A stretch of 64,000 nucleotides of DNA. It comes from Abelmoschus esculentus (taxonomy: Eukaryota > Streptophyta > Magnoliopsida > Malvales > Malvaceae). Position 1 is the first letter of the stretch, and each line of letters opens with the position of its first letter. Shown here one piece after another: positions 1-12,135 of this stretch. Made by a program: the position numbers and the translations under genes. The notes beneath the pieces are model-generated. The model had not been told where the DNA came from. It saw only the letters and a list, made by a program, of their open reading frames with translations, and searched no databases. The stretch lies in NCBI GenBank assembly GCA_035048815.1, contig JAUCBN010000028.1:8797001-8861000 (forward strand). The letters run 5' to 3'.

Positions 1-425
1 TCGAGTCAAAGTCGAGTTTTTTTCGAGCCTAATCGAGCCAAGTATCGACCGATCTTTGACTGCTTAGAATCGAGTAACTCTTATATCTCACGTGTCATTT
101 AAAGCCTTATAGAGAAAAAACTTTGATAAACAAGTTTTGTAAACTCAAACTTCTTAATTTTAGGTTTTAGTATCTTAATTTAGAGTTTAAGACTTATATT
201 TAAGTTTTAGATTTTAAGGTTTTAAGTTTAGAAATCTAGATTTTAAATTATAAAAAAATAATATATTTATGTTTTCGAGTAGCTCGTGAGCTTTTCGAGT
301 CGAATATTATGTAGCTCGGCTTAGCTTGTTAAGAACTTGAGCTGAGTTCGAGCTCGAGTCCAATCAAGTCGTTTTGACCGAGCTTTGAACAAGTCGATCT
401 CGAGTAACTCGCGAACTGTCTCGTC
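1..425. repeat. CGAG-rich dispersed repeat fragment
   Basis: The stretch is packed with TCGAG/CTCGAG words (around 1-60 and 278-420) separated by T- and A-rich sequence with a repeated TTTAGATTTTAAG-like core. The same vocabulary recurs at about 50105-50600. It looks like a widespread non-coding plant repeat with no coding capacity. The element class is not recognised, and the left end lies outside the window. Confidence 0.5.
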
Positions 426-1401
426 TCATTTATAACCCTTACTCCGACTAATCTTACTGAGATCTACACGACCCCTCCAAAATATTTAACTAGATTAGAA
501 TCAAAATAAGACCCCAATCAAACCACCCAAAAATTAAAAAAAAAAACTAGGCTCTCAAATTAGAATTATAGGAAACTATCCTCACCCAAATTGTTCCCTT
601 CAAAAAGCCCCCCTCCCCTCATTTTATAGGGGATGGAAGAGGGAAAGCCATGTTTCCCACTAATATGAGATTCTAATCCCACATCAATTTTTTTATTTAT
701 TTATTTTCTTTTTCTTATCTTTTTACTAATAATATAATTATTAGTACTACAAATGCTAAAATCCGATAAAAAATAATTACACGTCCTAAATAAGAACTCT
801 TTGAAACCAAAAGAATGTCATTCTAGAAATATTTATTATTCATGATAATAATATTTTCACAAACCAAACACACACAAGTATATTAATGAAGTTTTATTTT
901 TTTAATTTCATGTTTCATAGAAATGTTTTATAGTAATATTATATCGCAATCTTTGAAATTTTTTCAAAAGTACATGTTTTTTAAATCTTATTTTATTTTT
1001 TTAATAAATTGTATACTCTCACCTCAATCTAATCTTGTTACCTCATAGTACTCCATATGTTATTATGCCCCAAAAAATAATAAAACTTCTAACTTCTCCA
1101 TTCATTTGCTTTGCTTTTTCCATTACTCCAAAATCAATTCTCCTACTCAAAACGCCACCTCAGAAAACTCTCTTGGTGTTGACAACAATGGTTTTACTTG
1201 ATCAAATTTGGATGGAAAAATTCAACAAATGAAACAAGAAAAAAAAAGTTTGTAAATGGGTGGGAAATGTTGCTAGAGAACAATAATATGAGGAATAACT
1301 AAAGCTCCATTCTAGAGGTACGATGCTATGTTTACTCTGATTTTTGCTGATATGAATCAAAACTGAAGAGGGAAGAGGTGCAGCCCAAACCTTGTTAAGC
1401 C
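426..1401. other. intergenic, 3' flank of the RRP9/YAO-like gene
   Basis: AT-rich sequence without a believable open reading frame. The 65-codon frame at 1035-1232 has low-complexity composition and no recognisable domain. The 3' untranslated region of the minus-strand WD40 gene must start at 1401 and run toward lower coordinates. I see no clear polyadenylation signal that I would commit to. Confidence 0.5.
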
Positions 1402-4400
1402 TTACAATAACTCCAACCACTGAATTGCAACTCCATTCCGGGCAGCTGGAAGGCGTCCCCATCTTCCTAGTCGGGGTTCCTGCAGCAGCCAATGTATTTT
1501 AAGCATCAAGAGTTGTCTAACAATGAAGCTACCAAATATATGAGATATGATTAAGTTACACAACGTAAAACTATCTAAGTTTTATATGTTTTTTGGATTG
1601 TTGAATCACTGAAACGGATGGCTCAGACCTTAATTTTTTTTAAGTGATAATCTTCACCTAACTAACTGTTAATTTGAGTCATTTATTTCAATCATCCAAC
1701 GATCCAAAAAAACGTGTAAAACTTAACGAGTTTTACGCTGTGTGATTTGGTCTCATCCCTATCGATATTAGTTACTGAGTTATACCTTCTATACATGTAC
1801 TACTGTGCAACCAAAACTTACTGTTGTGCTTTTATATGTATGACAAATAATTTTGGGAATTTCTCAAGGAATAACATAAGAAGAGGCACCAGACCATGCT
1901 TTAATTGAAAGATGTGGACGCTTTTCTAGGAATATTAATAGAAAACAACAAGAAGAAAAATAACTGTATATTAGGAGCCACCTTCAGAATCAACACATCC
2001 TGATACAATTGTAATATCATGTTTTGTTTCTAATTCACATCATGTCAGATAAATGTAAGGTAAATATACACAAACCTCATACCTAGTTTAGTAAAAATGA
2101 AAACCATTAAAAGAATAGGTTTGTCAAGATAATGTTAAGGGCAAATACTTCACCTGTCCAACTCCGGCTACTAGGAACTGTCCAGATTTTGCAAAAGCCA
2201 AGGAATTAACAAATCCCACCTGCACCATGGAAAGGGTTTTGGTAAGAAACAAAAATGAGAGGTGTTAGGTGATATAAGGGAATAACTAGGGATTACAAAA
2301 AAGCGATTCAATACAAAAATACACAAAGATTTCAAATTCCGTGTCAATCACAAATCAAGTTATTGGAGTTTGATTTTTCAAGTTCTAGTTGAATTTTACT
2401 GCTCGAGTCAACCAAATAAACTGTATAACAATTTGGTATAAATACTCCCTGGGTCTGTCAGTTTAAAAAATGTGTAACTATTCCCTATAAAACAAAACCT
2501 TTAAAATTTTCCAAAAATTCAAATATAAATTTATTTTCCAAAATGATAAACTTGAGGACTAGAACAAATAAGTTATCAAATCAAGTTTATCACATTATAG
2601 TATCTTGTTTTACTTTTCTCTTTTGTTTAGGAAGAGTTTTCAAATATAAACTTATGAGCTCTACCTTGGACTTTAGTCATATTGCAAACAAGGTTTTAAT
2701 TTGATTCAAATAAATTTATTTGACTAAATTCAGACAAGTTTTAAATCGAGTTAGGATGATAAAACATGACTCGTTAACTTGTCAAACTCAATTTTTTCAC
2801 TCGATTCGGTCGAATGTTCACCCCTAGATACAACCATATGAAGGACTCAACCTCAATAGTACACCAAAAGAAGAGCAAGATAAATGAAAATCACATAAGA
2901 CTCCATTGGATTAACCAGTGTTATCCGCCTTTGTCAATAGTGTGCTACTCATTCTAGAGATGTAGGTTTAATAGAAATGATTACCAAATCAAAGAAAAGC
3001 TATAAAGGCCCAAAAGTGTTCATCTCTCAGTCAATTTGTACTTTGTAGAGTTTATGCTCTTGTTATACATTACAACCAGCTTAAAGGAACAGGAATATGA
3101 TTTAATTGACAGATTACTAGTTTTAAAATATGACTCAAGATCAGACAAGTGCTGAAGTGAAATGACTGCAGCTGACTACATACCTAGTAGTATTCCACCA
3201 TTTTCGTTACAAAATTGTAAAACCTTAAAAGCTCAATCACAGATCAATTCCAGGACCAAAAAAGAATGATAAGGTAACTATAGTTAACAATCACTCAGGT
3301 TGTGATTAATAGAATGGAGCAGTCAGAGAAGGGATAGAGGACGGTGTAAGAGAGGAAAGAATATTATTTTGGGGGTGCTTGATACAAAAGAAAAGTAAGA
3401 GGAAAGTACAAAAGATTTCTATTTTCCACACCTATTAACCAAAACAAATAATCCAAATTGGAAAGATAAAGTGAAAGGAAATAAGAGTGATGAGAGTGAA
3501 ATGGGTATGTTTACAAGATAACCAATTATTTCTCTAATTTTATTTTTATCATTTCAATTTATAAAGGATATAATGATTTTTCCGGACATTTTAAATTATT
3601 CCAAGCAATAAGGTGTAAAGAAATTACTTTTTTCTTCACTTTTCTTTCCTACTGTATGTTTTCTATCCTCCCACTTTTTCTTGTCCTTGGCTGGATGGAA
3701 AAATGGAAGAGGAGGAACTAGAAGTAAAAAAGATGAATATGTATTATTTCTTTCCATTGGTGTACTTGGGAGGAAAGATGAGAAAATGGGAGGCATTTTT
3801 TTTTTCCATTCATTGCTTGGTGGAGTTGGAAATTAAGAGGAAAGACAATGAAAATTTAGAAATTGCGTGATTGTATCCACTTATACCTCTCATTTTCTCT
3901 CCTTTTAGCATTCCAAATTGGAAAAATTTAGTTCTATGTGTGGGGATAGAAAATGGTAAGTTTTTCTGTGTTCTTTCCTCTTATTTTCTTTCCACTTCCC
4001 TACTCTCCTACTCCTATTCCATCCATCCACTTTTTTACTCAACCAAGCACAATGTTATCTCTTATAAATTATCTAATATTTTTTAATTTGAAGTCAAATC
4101 CTAAGTGCTAAAAGCAATATGAAGAAATACTAGTCCCTATAGATATTGAGAAACTTTGAATTGACATAAAACTGGCATTGTTATTCAATATATTTCTAAA
4201 TTCTCATTTAAATTTTTAGTTATAAATAAAATTATCTAGTTTACACCTTACAGGTAAGAATTCTAATTAAATGAAAAGACTCTTTTAATGGATCTATTTT
4301 GTTGATGATAAAATAATAAATAAAATTACATTAATCTAATATATTTGGCACATGGAACAAATTTTAAAGATCAACACAAATTTTGGTTATCGCAAATTAT

Positions 4401-7400
4401 TAATTTTAGGTATTTGTACAATATGCAACTATCTTCTACTTAAAGTTATTATTTAAAAATATTCACATGCATCCTATGAGACAATAAATACAAGTATTTC
4501 CGAAAGACTATGTTTGAGTACAGAGATAAAACAAATATATGAAAATGATAAATTCGTCAGTGACTTATATTTAGTATTTGCAAAAGGTCTAGCCTAAATG
4601 GATATTTCAATAGCCTAAAAGTGTAATAGAAAATAGTGGTAAACTATTAACCAAGGTATTGAGTAGGTGACATTAACTTACCAATGGGATGTCATATAAG
4701 GGGCGGATGGCTTTTTTCCCAGTCTCAACAGCCCATAATCGAACACAACCATTACCAGCTCCTGATGCAGCAAGGTCACTGCCTCTACATACACTGATTG
4801 AACTGACCCAGGAATATGTTGACGAACAATTATAGCCCTCAATTTTGTGATCACCATTTTCTGCATGGCATAGTATGAAGCAAATTAATAGCTAAAACCA
4901 CATTTAAAACCTGGCCAATTATGTTCCTTTCTATAGTCAAAACAATAAGAGAGAAGATTAAAAAAAACTAAAAAGAAACTGAAAGAATCTTTAACGAACA
5001 AAAATGTAACAATAGAGATGTACAAGGGCTGTACTACTTAGCCCACTTCAGGAAAGGCTTAGGATAAGATATTTTAAGCTTGACTCTTCCCAAAATGTAT
5101 TACTCTATTAAACAAATCAGATATTTTGTTTTAACAAAAGTCTAATGTATACAAAAAATATTAAAATAATCATTTAAAATATTTTGAAGTAGTTAACGTA
5201 AATATATGAGTGGATGGGTTAGGCTTTGAAGTTTCATTAAACTCGCAAAAAGAAGGATTAAATTTTCAAAAATTTTCAAATTTAACATATTATCATAAAA
5301 TGATTACATCCACATTAGCCTAGTCAGATACTCTGATTAAAAGCAATCATCAATTATAATGTGAACACAAAAAGGCACAACTGAGAGAATGTCGCGGAGA
5401 TGCTCAGAGGCCAACCTGTAGGGACCTATCAGCTTTATGAAGCATCAGATAGTAAGAGATAGTATGAGTTTGTATGCAATACCAAATTAAACATACACAC
5501 GAAAAACTAGAAACACTAATCAATCATCTTATCATAAGTAATTACTTCAACAGTACTCACATTGAGATTAAAAGCTAACATAAATATATATAATACACAA
5601 CAATAAAGAATTTAAAAGAATGCCACCTAAAATTCCAAGTTGCCTACCATCCAGCAAACAAAGCATAAGATGCATGAAAAACAGGATATATTGAAATGAT
5701 TTTTATTACCTAAATCATTATCACAGATATTTTCACTGCCATTTTGTTCAACATTTTGGCTGGCAGGCAGCAGAGCATGAGCATTCTTCACAACACATAC
5801 AGGTTTCTTTCTTAATACATTCCAAAGTTGAATACTCCCATCATCCGAGCCAGATAAGAATTCATCATTGTTAACAAAGCAGCAGCACTCCAAAGATGTT
5901 GGTGGGGGACGAAAAACCAATCGAGACTGATCAAGAACCTATTTATCATGGTTCAGAAGAGACGCCTATCAGATATGAAGTAAAGCAATGACCTGGTATT
6001 CATCTAGACCAGGTTAAATGCCAGGAATTCTATTGGTAGTTCAAGGCAATGCACAGAATTCGAGAGATGGAGGGGTCGTAGGGTGTGAACATTAAAAGAT
6101 ATCCAATAATTTTTATTGTAATGGAAACACAAGTGAAAGTTTAGTGCAAGCATTACTCCATCTCACATTGTTATTTTTTCCCATAATTGTCTACTTGATT
6201 AAAGAACTAAAAACATCAAAAATATGTTTTATATGTTTTACCTTAAACAACATCAAGCATCTATCACGTCCAACAGTCAATACCCGTTCTTTCCTTAGGC
6301 AATCAAGAGTCAACACTTCACTTTCATGACCACATATTGTGTCAATGTAAGCTCGGTCCTCCATGTTCCAATACTTGATTGTTCGATCAAACGATCCAGA
6401 AAAAAGATCTGTGGTACCTTGCCTAAAACTTAAACATGAAACAGGCTTTTGATGACCTGAGAATGTCTGTCAAGCACAAATGAAAGCCCAAATTGAGAAA
6501 ACTGTACAATTCATTATTGGAAAACAGAATCAAGTTAAGTTCCATGATGCACTGATTTATGTCCAACCTAAAAACAAAAATATATCATTTTCCCTCTTCT
6601 TGTTCTTTTACTTTTGGGCTTCTTTCTCAGAAAAAAATGCTATACAATACCATGTAGCATATCTTCCAAGTATGATAAATGAGGCAAAATTACCTGTAAA
6701 TACTCTCTTGTTCGAGTATCCCATAGATGAACATGGCGGTCCAAGCCTCCACTAGCCAAATACCGGCCATCCGAACTAACAGCCAATGCTAAAATGCTTT
6801 TACTATGCTTTTTATATCGGCCTCGCGGATCCTTGGCCCCATGACTTTTAAGAATATTTTCACTAGGCCATTGGTACCTTTCAGTTTTCCCACTTTCTAC
6901 ATCCCACTGTAGAATAGTACCATCTTTGGATGCGGAGAAGCCCTTGGAGTCATCATCAGAAAGAGCTACAGCAGTAACAGATTGTCGATGCTTGACCAAG
7001 ATTTTAAATCCATCAGCAGTTTCCAAATTTTTAACCCTGAATTGAGTAATTCAACAAATTAAGCATCTAGAACAACAGTCTCTTAATGACAAAGCAAAAG
7101 TCCTCCTGAAATTATTTTTTTTTTTACCTGGAAGCAAGGACTCTCCTAATCCTGCCACTGTCCTCAAGCTGCTCCTGCTGCAAAATCTTGGCCACAAGCG
7201 AATCCCTGTCCTCTTCCTCTCCCATTTCCTCGTCCCCATCCTTTTCTTCTTTCTCCTTCCTTGCTATTGCCCGCATCTTATCCAAAAGCTCAGTCGCCAC
7301 CCTTTTCCGAATCTCACCGGGAGTCTCCTCAATCTCGTCCCCATCCGGCTCTCCGCCGCTCGCTTCCGAACCTCCCAGAATCTCCGCCTCCTCTTCAGAA

Positions 7401-7555
7401 CCCCCTGAATCAATGTCATCGTCATCGTACACCGTCTTCCGCCGCCTCTTGGTCTCTGTCTCGAAGAAGGGATCGTTTTTCATCGAAAATTTCTTTCCCT
7501 TGTGGCCTCCTTTTGTGGCCGACACCCCCCGCTTCTTCTCATTCTTGCTCTTCAT
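1402..7555 (-). CDS. YAO: U3 snoRNP-associated WD40 protein, RRP9/U3-55K family (YAOZHE-like)
   Basis: Seven exons on the minus strand, all joined with GT/AG introns and a continuous frame: 7128-7555, 6694-7036, 6242-6466, 5710-5938, 4682-4860, 2154-2219, 1402-1479 (1548 nt, 515 aa plus TAA). The start is the ATG at 7555; the longer in-frame extension upstream reads like 5' UTR. The N-terminus is basic then acidic (KRRRK at residues 36-40 as a likely nuclear signal, then D/E-rich stretches), followed by about seven WD40 blades with diagnostic ends such as SASKDGTILQWD, LASGGLDRHVHLWD, LFSGSFDRTIKYWN and FLSGSDDGSIQLWN. The C-terminus EPRLGRWGRLPAARNGVAI is the family-typical tail. Length fits the Arabidopsis protein of about 500 residues. 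By family knowledge it is a nucleolar U3 snoRNP protein for early pre-rRNA cleavage. Intron 5 is unusually long (2.46 kb) and intron 6 is 674 bp; both hold MITE-like insertions. Confidence 0.93.
1555..1748. mobile_element. foldback MITE-like insertion in intron 6 of the YAO-like gene
   Basis: An imperfect inverted repeat spans about 1555-1632 and 1668-1748. The outer arm CACAACGTAAAAC is answered by GTTTTACGCTGTGTG. Further in, TTTTTTGGATTGTTGAATCA is answered by a mutated complement ending near 1710. The arms are tens of bases long with a short loop and no coding capacity, the form of a small non-autonomous DNA element. It is fully intronic, so the protein is unaffected. The superfamily is not identified. 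Confidence 0.6.
3375..4050. mobile_element. MITE-like inverted-repeat insertion in intron 5 of the YAO-like gene
   Basis: The ends are GTGCTTG (3375-3381) and CAAGCAC (4044-4050). Inside them, long polypurine and polypyrimidine arms match as imperfect inverted repeats, for example CCAAATTGG blocks near 3453 and 3914 and a CTTTCCTCTTA block near 3975 answered near 3400. A second GTGCTTG-like site near 3815 suggests internal rearrangement. No convincing 8-bp target duplication is visible. A hAT-like MITE is my best guess; the polypyrimidine open frames here are composition artefacts. Confidence 0.45.
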
Positions 7556-7654
7556 GCTTCCACAACCAGTGATGAAGGAAACAAAATAATTAACTAAACT
7601 TAACAAATGCAGTGTTTTCAGAACAAGGAGAAGAGAACACCGGGGGTTTAAGAG

Positions 7655-7662
7655 TAGGGTTT
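7655..7662 (-). promoter_or_regulatory. telo-box (AAACCCTA on the minus strand)
   Basis: The plus strand reads TAGGGTTT, i.e. AAACCCTA on the gene strand, about 100 bp upstream of the ATG at 7555. Telo-boxes are a known shared promoter element of plant ribosomal-protein and ribosome-biogenesis genes, which fits the U3 snoRNP role. A second AAACCCTA word, in the opposite orientation, lies at 7921-7928. The transcription start is not known, so the box could lie in the 5' UTR. Confidence 0.6.
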
Positions 7663-8828
7663 TTGTGTAAGAAAGACGATTTTATGTCAAGTGATCTGAA
7701 AACGGGTCGGGTATCGGTTGCGATTAGAAATTTGGATAGTAACCAATAGCCGCAAAAAGAATAGGGTAAAATTCATAAATAATAAATAATGACTAAACTT
7801 TAATAAATTATTAATTTAATAATTAATATTTTAATATTAGTATTAATTTAATCAAATTCTCATTATATTTTCTCCCAAGTGAATTAAGCATGACCTCAAC
7901 TAATTAACCTGCAACAACAAAAACCCTAACCAACCATTAACAAAACCAAACAATCTGATTAAAAATCCAAGTAGATAAAACGAACTCAGTACTTGAAATA
8001 GAAAGAATAAACAAAACACAGTTAAAAATATAATTAAACCCATAAAAACAGAGTAGAACGTATTATCTTCGTAAGGTAAAAAACAATGACTGGACAAGTA
8101 GATTTTAAACTTATGAAAAAAACTCCTCCCATTTCTCCATGGAATTCACCCCTCCCCACCACTATTTATAATACTAGGTTATATCCTTAACAAAGAAAAT
8201 ATGCTTTCAAATTTATCTAGCAAACAATCCATCTCATGTAATGAATGATCCCATGATTTTCTTATAGGTCTGTGACAACATGATGTCATCTTCAGCTTTT
8301 TTGTGATAAACTATTTCAATCGGAAGAGTAGATGGAAGGGTTTCTTCTCATAATATTCAACTTTTTATGGCCGGTCAAAGACAAAAATTGGCTGAAAATG
8401 GCCTCCATATATAAGTTTTTTTACCACCAAACAAAAAATAAAGTACCCAAATTTTATATGGTTTTAGTTACATGTTATGTTTTCTATGGTTAGGGTACAA
8501 TAGGACATACCATTGGAAAAATGTATTGCTTGTTCTTTTGATACAGTTTATGCAATTTCACGTTATCGAAAGTGCAGATCCGAGAAGTGTTGAAATCAGA
8601 CTAAAGACTTTAGGGAGATGCTGTTACATGCAGGAAATATAAGAAGAAAAAAGTCTAGGGAAATGAAAAAAACAATCACGTAGCTTGAGAGTTTTTTTTT
8701 TTTTTTTTTAAATCAACGTCTTAAAAAATGTTAAAAATAATTGTATCATTTTTCTTATAAAAATTATAATAATTTCGGTATATATTTTTCAGTATATACC
8801 AAAATTTTTAAAGAAAGTGTAAGGATTT
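7663..8828. other. intergenic upstream region of the YAO-like gene
   Basis: AT-rich sequence with the second telo-box word at 7921-7928 and a T20-class run at about 8692-8710. The right edge (8788-8828) holds CAGTATATACC, followed by the GATTT copy (8824-8828) that forms the left target-site duplication of the large retroelement nest. No gene is seen. Confidence 0.55.
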
Positions 8829-10087
8829 TGTCGCAACCCTTTTTCAAATGGTTCGACGATTTTTTCTTTTAAAAACTAAAATAATAAAATCGTAGTCAAT
8901 CTTTTTAAAAGGTGTGATTGGATCACCTAAAAATAGGTCATAAAATCATTTTGTTTTATTAAAACAATAATTTTCTGGTCTACGAAAAACACAAAAACGG
9001 GCTCGAGAGTTTGTTACGTGTGAGGAAGGGTTAACACCCAACAACGCCAAAAAATTGGTACTTAGTCGATTTCAAAATATTTTAATATCGGAATTTATAA
9101 GTTCGTATAAAATTTAAGTTATTACCCATTTATAAATTTTGATTATTAGCCTAAAAAACATCTAAGTAAATTTTACATATTAGGGTTCAAATATTATTAA
9201 GCGTATTTTATTAATTTAATGTGAAGAAAAATTTACTAAACTTCAAAGGCTAGTTAACTAAGGTTGTAATACTAAAGAACCTATCCTAAGAGCTTCACCT
9301 AAACTAATACTAAAAAACAGTTAAATATGTTAAATTAAGGAATTTGATAAAATATTAAAACATAATATACCTCTTAAAATATTGATTAAATGAAATTAAA
9401 ATAGCCCACTTTATTTGAAATAAGCATAAAGCCCACACCATTATTCAACTTTTATTTTAAAATAAATTTCAAAACAATATATTTTAAAAAATCATCAAGT
9501 GTTCATTTGAAAAGATAAAATAAGAAAAAACAAAGATTCTTATAACTAAAAAAATTACTCTAAATAAATTCAAAATAAATAAATAAAGAGCAAGAGAAAA
9601 ATATCAAAAAAAATGAGCTTTTCTTCTTGTATTCAATTTGAAATTTTCAATACAAATCTGAGAGTTATCTAAAATTTTCAGATGCTTGTGGAGTGTTACA
9701 AGAGTAGTGAAAAGGCATTATGAGTGAGGTGTGTGGTGTTTTGTGTCTTTGGTGTGTGTTTACAAGTGAAGGGTGAGGGGATTATATAGTAGTTTATAAT
9801 ACCAAAATTACAAGGGAAATCAAATTAAAATCACTTAAAATTGGGTGCAAATCATATAAAAATCCTTAATTTGATTCTAATTTTTACTCCATTCCCTTTA
9901 ACCAAGATTTGCCCAAATATGAATGGTATTTTTTCTTGTTAATTTGATTTTAGTCCATATTTTTTCATCTCTTTCCTGATTTGAATTTGAGTTGCCCCTT
10001 TTTTGTTTTTTTTCGAAACCATCTTATCTTCTTTCTATTTTCTTTTATTTTTGAGTAAAAACAAGAATTTGTGAAAATCTATTGACA
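8829..10087 (-). repeat. 3' LTR of the Tat-like element
   Basis: 1259 bp, starting TGTCAATAG at 10087 (minus strand) and ending GTTGCGACA at 8829. The plus-strand start matches 30046-30220 of the 5' LTR over about 170 bp, and 9313-10087 matches 47273-48022 over its full length with many substitutions. The purine-rich stretch GCAAAGAATGGGCAACTAT just inside (plus 10088-10106) is the likely polypurine tract. The block 9001-9312 has no counterpart in the 5' LTR, which appears deleted there. Confidence 0.75.
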
Positions 10088-10179
10088 ATAGTTGCCCATT
10101 CTTTGCTTATTCCAATAAAATAGGGATAGAATAAAGAATACAAGGTAATGATTTTCACTTGTCACAAACTTGTTAGATG

Positions 10180-10830
10180 GTTTTATTTTCCTTATGCCTG
10201 AATAGATCGACATGTTCTATTCTCCTCATGCCTGAATGGATAAGTGACATCTATTTTTCTTATGCTCGAATAGATAAACAAATATTAAAAAAAATCCTCC
10301 TCCTCATGCTCAGATGGATAAGCAGATTCTATTCTCCTTATGCTCGAATAGATAAGCAAGTTCAAAAAAGGGTTTCATTCTTCTCATACAAGAATGAATA
10401 TGCATGTTCTATTCTCTTCATGCTCGAATAGATAAGCAAGTTATTTTCTCTTCATGCTCGAATAGATATGCAAGTTCTATTCTCCTCATGCTCGAATAAA
10501 TAAACAGGTTCTACTCTCCTCATGCTCGAGTAAATAAGCAGGTTTCTGAAAAAAAAGTTTCATCCTCCTCATGCTCGGATGGAAAACGAGTTCTATTCTC
10601 CTCATTCTCGAATAGATAAGCATATAATAAAAAAATGTCATCCTCCTTATGCTCAAATGGATAAGCGGGTTCTATTCTCCTCATGATCGAATAGATAAGC
10701 AGGTTCTACTCTCCTCATGCTCGAGTAAATAAGCAAGTTTCTGAAAAAGGTTTCATCCTCCTCACGCTCTGATGGATAAGCGTGCTCTATTTTCCTCATG
10801 CCCGAATAGATAAGTGGGTTCTCTTTGCTG
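10180..10830 (-). repeat. about 17-copy minisatellite in the 3' untranslated region of the Tat-like element
   Basis: The plus-strand unit is close to 34 bp and contains CTCCTCATGCTCGAATAGATAAG. Units start near 10183, 10211, 10248, 10293, 10325, 10371, 10405, 10439, 10473, 10507, 10556, 10589, 10636, 10668, 10702, 10749 and 10783. Some units carry an A-rich extension that lengthens them to 45-49 bp, giving a mixed short/long higher-order pattern. Position between integrase and the 3' LTR matches the hypervariable tandem-repeat zone known for Tat/Ogre elements. The short open frame across it is not a gene. Confidence 0.85.
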
Positions 10831-11689
10831 AGAGCATTTCATATACCTGTTGAAATTCGAGAAATGGTAAAATTATGATGAACATCCCCTAAGGATACTT
10901 AATATGCATTTTTATTCTTTTCTTTGTGTTTTTTCCTCTTCTTTTCTCTTCAAGATTTTTCTTCTTCATTTTCATGTGCTTTTGCTTTCTCAACCTAGAT
11001 AGACAGTCATGATTCGTTGTTTATATTTTTTCAATTTGCTCATGTTGTTTACTCAATTCAGCTGATGGGAAGGACCAACTTTTATCATTATATTTTCAAC
11101 ACTCATTTTGCCTTCATCTCGACTGAACAGAGAAAACTACGTTAATCGGGTGGAAACTCTCATATCATGGGACATCTTCATTAATATAAGTAAACTTCTA
11201 TGCTTAAAGGCATATTGTTACCAAACATCTTCAAAGCTTCTCATTAGTTCTCATATTCTTGCCTTTTGTTGAGTAATTTGATGCACTTGCATGCAAATAT
11301 TCTTGTTTTGACCTCTTTTTCCTGTCCAATATTTTTAGGGACCTTAAATCAATATAGAGTCGAAACAATAAGAAAATGTCTTGAATTATGCTTTTGCTGT
11401 GTAGATTTTGAAACCGACGAAGATGTATAAAGAAACAAAATTCCTTCCAAGCTATCAAGCCTTAGAGATAATTATTTTATGTATGCCTAATCTATAACTA
11501 TTTGAGCTACCCTTTACGGGTTTTTAACTTAGACCCTCCTTTGATTTTAAGACACCCTTTATGAATTTTCATCTTGAATCCCACTTTTTCCTTTCCTTTT
11601 CTTTTTTTCCTTTTTATTTTTTGTATCTAAGATTCCCTTTACGAATTTTCACTTTTAGATACTTTTTTTCCTTTTCTAGGCATAATTTT
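10831..11689 (-). other. 3' untranslated internal region of the Tat-like element
   Basis: Non-coding sequence between the integrase remnant and the minisatellite. Between about 11500 and 11660, CCCTTTAYGRRTTTTYA-like phrases recur (near 11510, 11555 and 11635), i.e. short purine-rich repeats on the element strand. Nothing host-like is visible. Confidence 0.5.
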
Positions 11690-12135
11690 TCTTTACTAAG
11701 GCCTGAATTCAACAAATTCTCCTCCTAATCCATCTAAAAAAAATCAAAGTTTTTTCTTGAAAAAGCCTTTAACACAACATAAGGTTTTTCCCAATTAAGT
11801 GCACATATTTCTTGGTTATCTTCTAAATTGATAATATTTTCTTCAACATCAAGTGTTATTCTTGACATTCTGTCAGTCGAATCTTCTTATGATAAGCCTA
11901 CATCATTCTATTTTGATAGATCTGACCATGGCAAATAACTTTTAACTTCTTTTTTCTAACTGGTCATATCTTGCTTGGACTTAATTCAATTTCTTCTAGT
12001 TCTGCTTCTACTAAGAATATGGGGGAACAAGATTTCAATCCAAATTTATACTTCAACTTCTATCCCGTAAACAAATGAAAATGGTGTTGCCCTTATTCTA
12101 CTTGAGGCACTCATGCTATGCTGAATAATTGCCCT
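11690..12135 (-). pseudogene. Ty3/gypsy integrase C-terminal remnant (Tat-like)
   Basis: On the minus strand, reading with stops and shifts, phrases typical of the end of a plant gypsy integrase appear in order: ASSRIRATPFSFVYGIE near 12110, a charged linker, then KPYVVLKAFSRK near 11780. The catalytic DDE core is not recoverable. Upstream and downstream frames are broken, so this is a decayed fragment of the enclosing minus-strand element. Confidence 0.65.

Noticed and set aside
3596..4086. Open frames on both strands in intron 5 of the YAO-like gene
   Set aside because: Polypurine/polypyrimidine arms of an inverted-repeat insertion; no conserved protein content.
7188..7606. Two serine- and proline-rich plus-strand open frames (7188-7589, 7261-7572)
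   Set aside because: They are antisense to exon 1 of the YAO-like gene; the minus frame has the family match and correct splice donor.
8829..10087. Possibility that the 8829-10087 LTR and the 30046-31462 block are one continuous LTR pair
   Set aside because: The match stops after about 170 bp at 30220; the rest of 30221-31462 belongs to another element, and the true second half is at 47273-48022.
10177..10830. Regular repeats resembling a CRISPR array, and an open frame through them
   Set aside because: Units are contiguous with no unique spacers of constant length, the genome is a plant, and the array lies in a retroelement 3' untranslated zone. It is a minisatellite.
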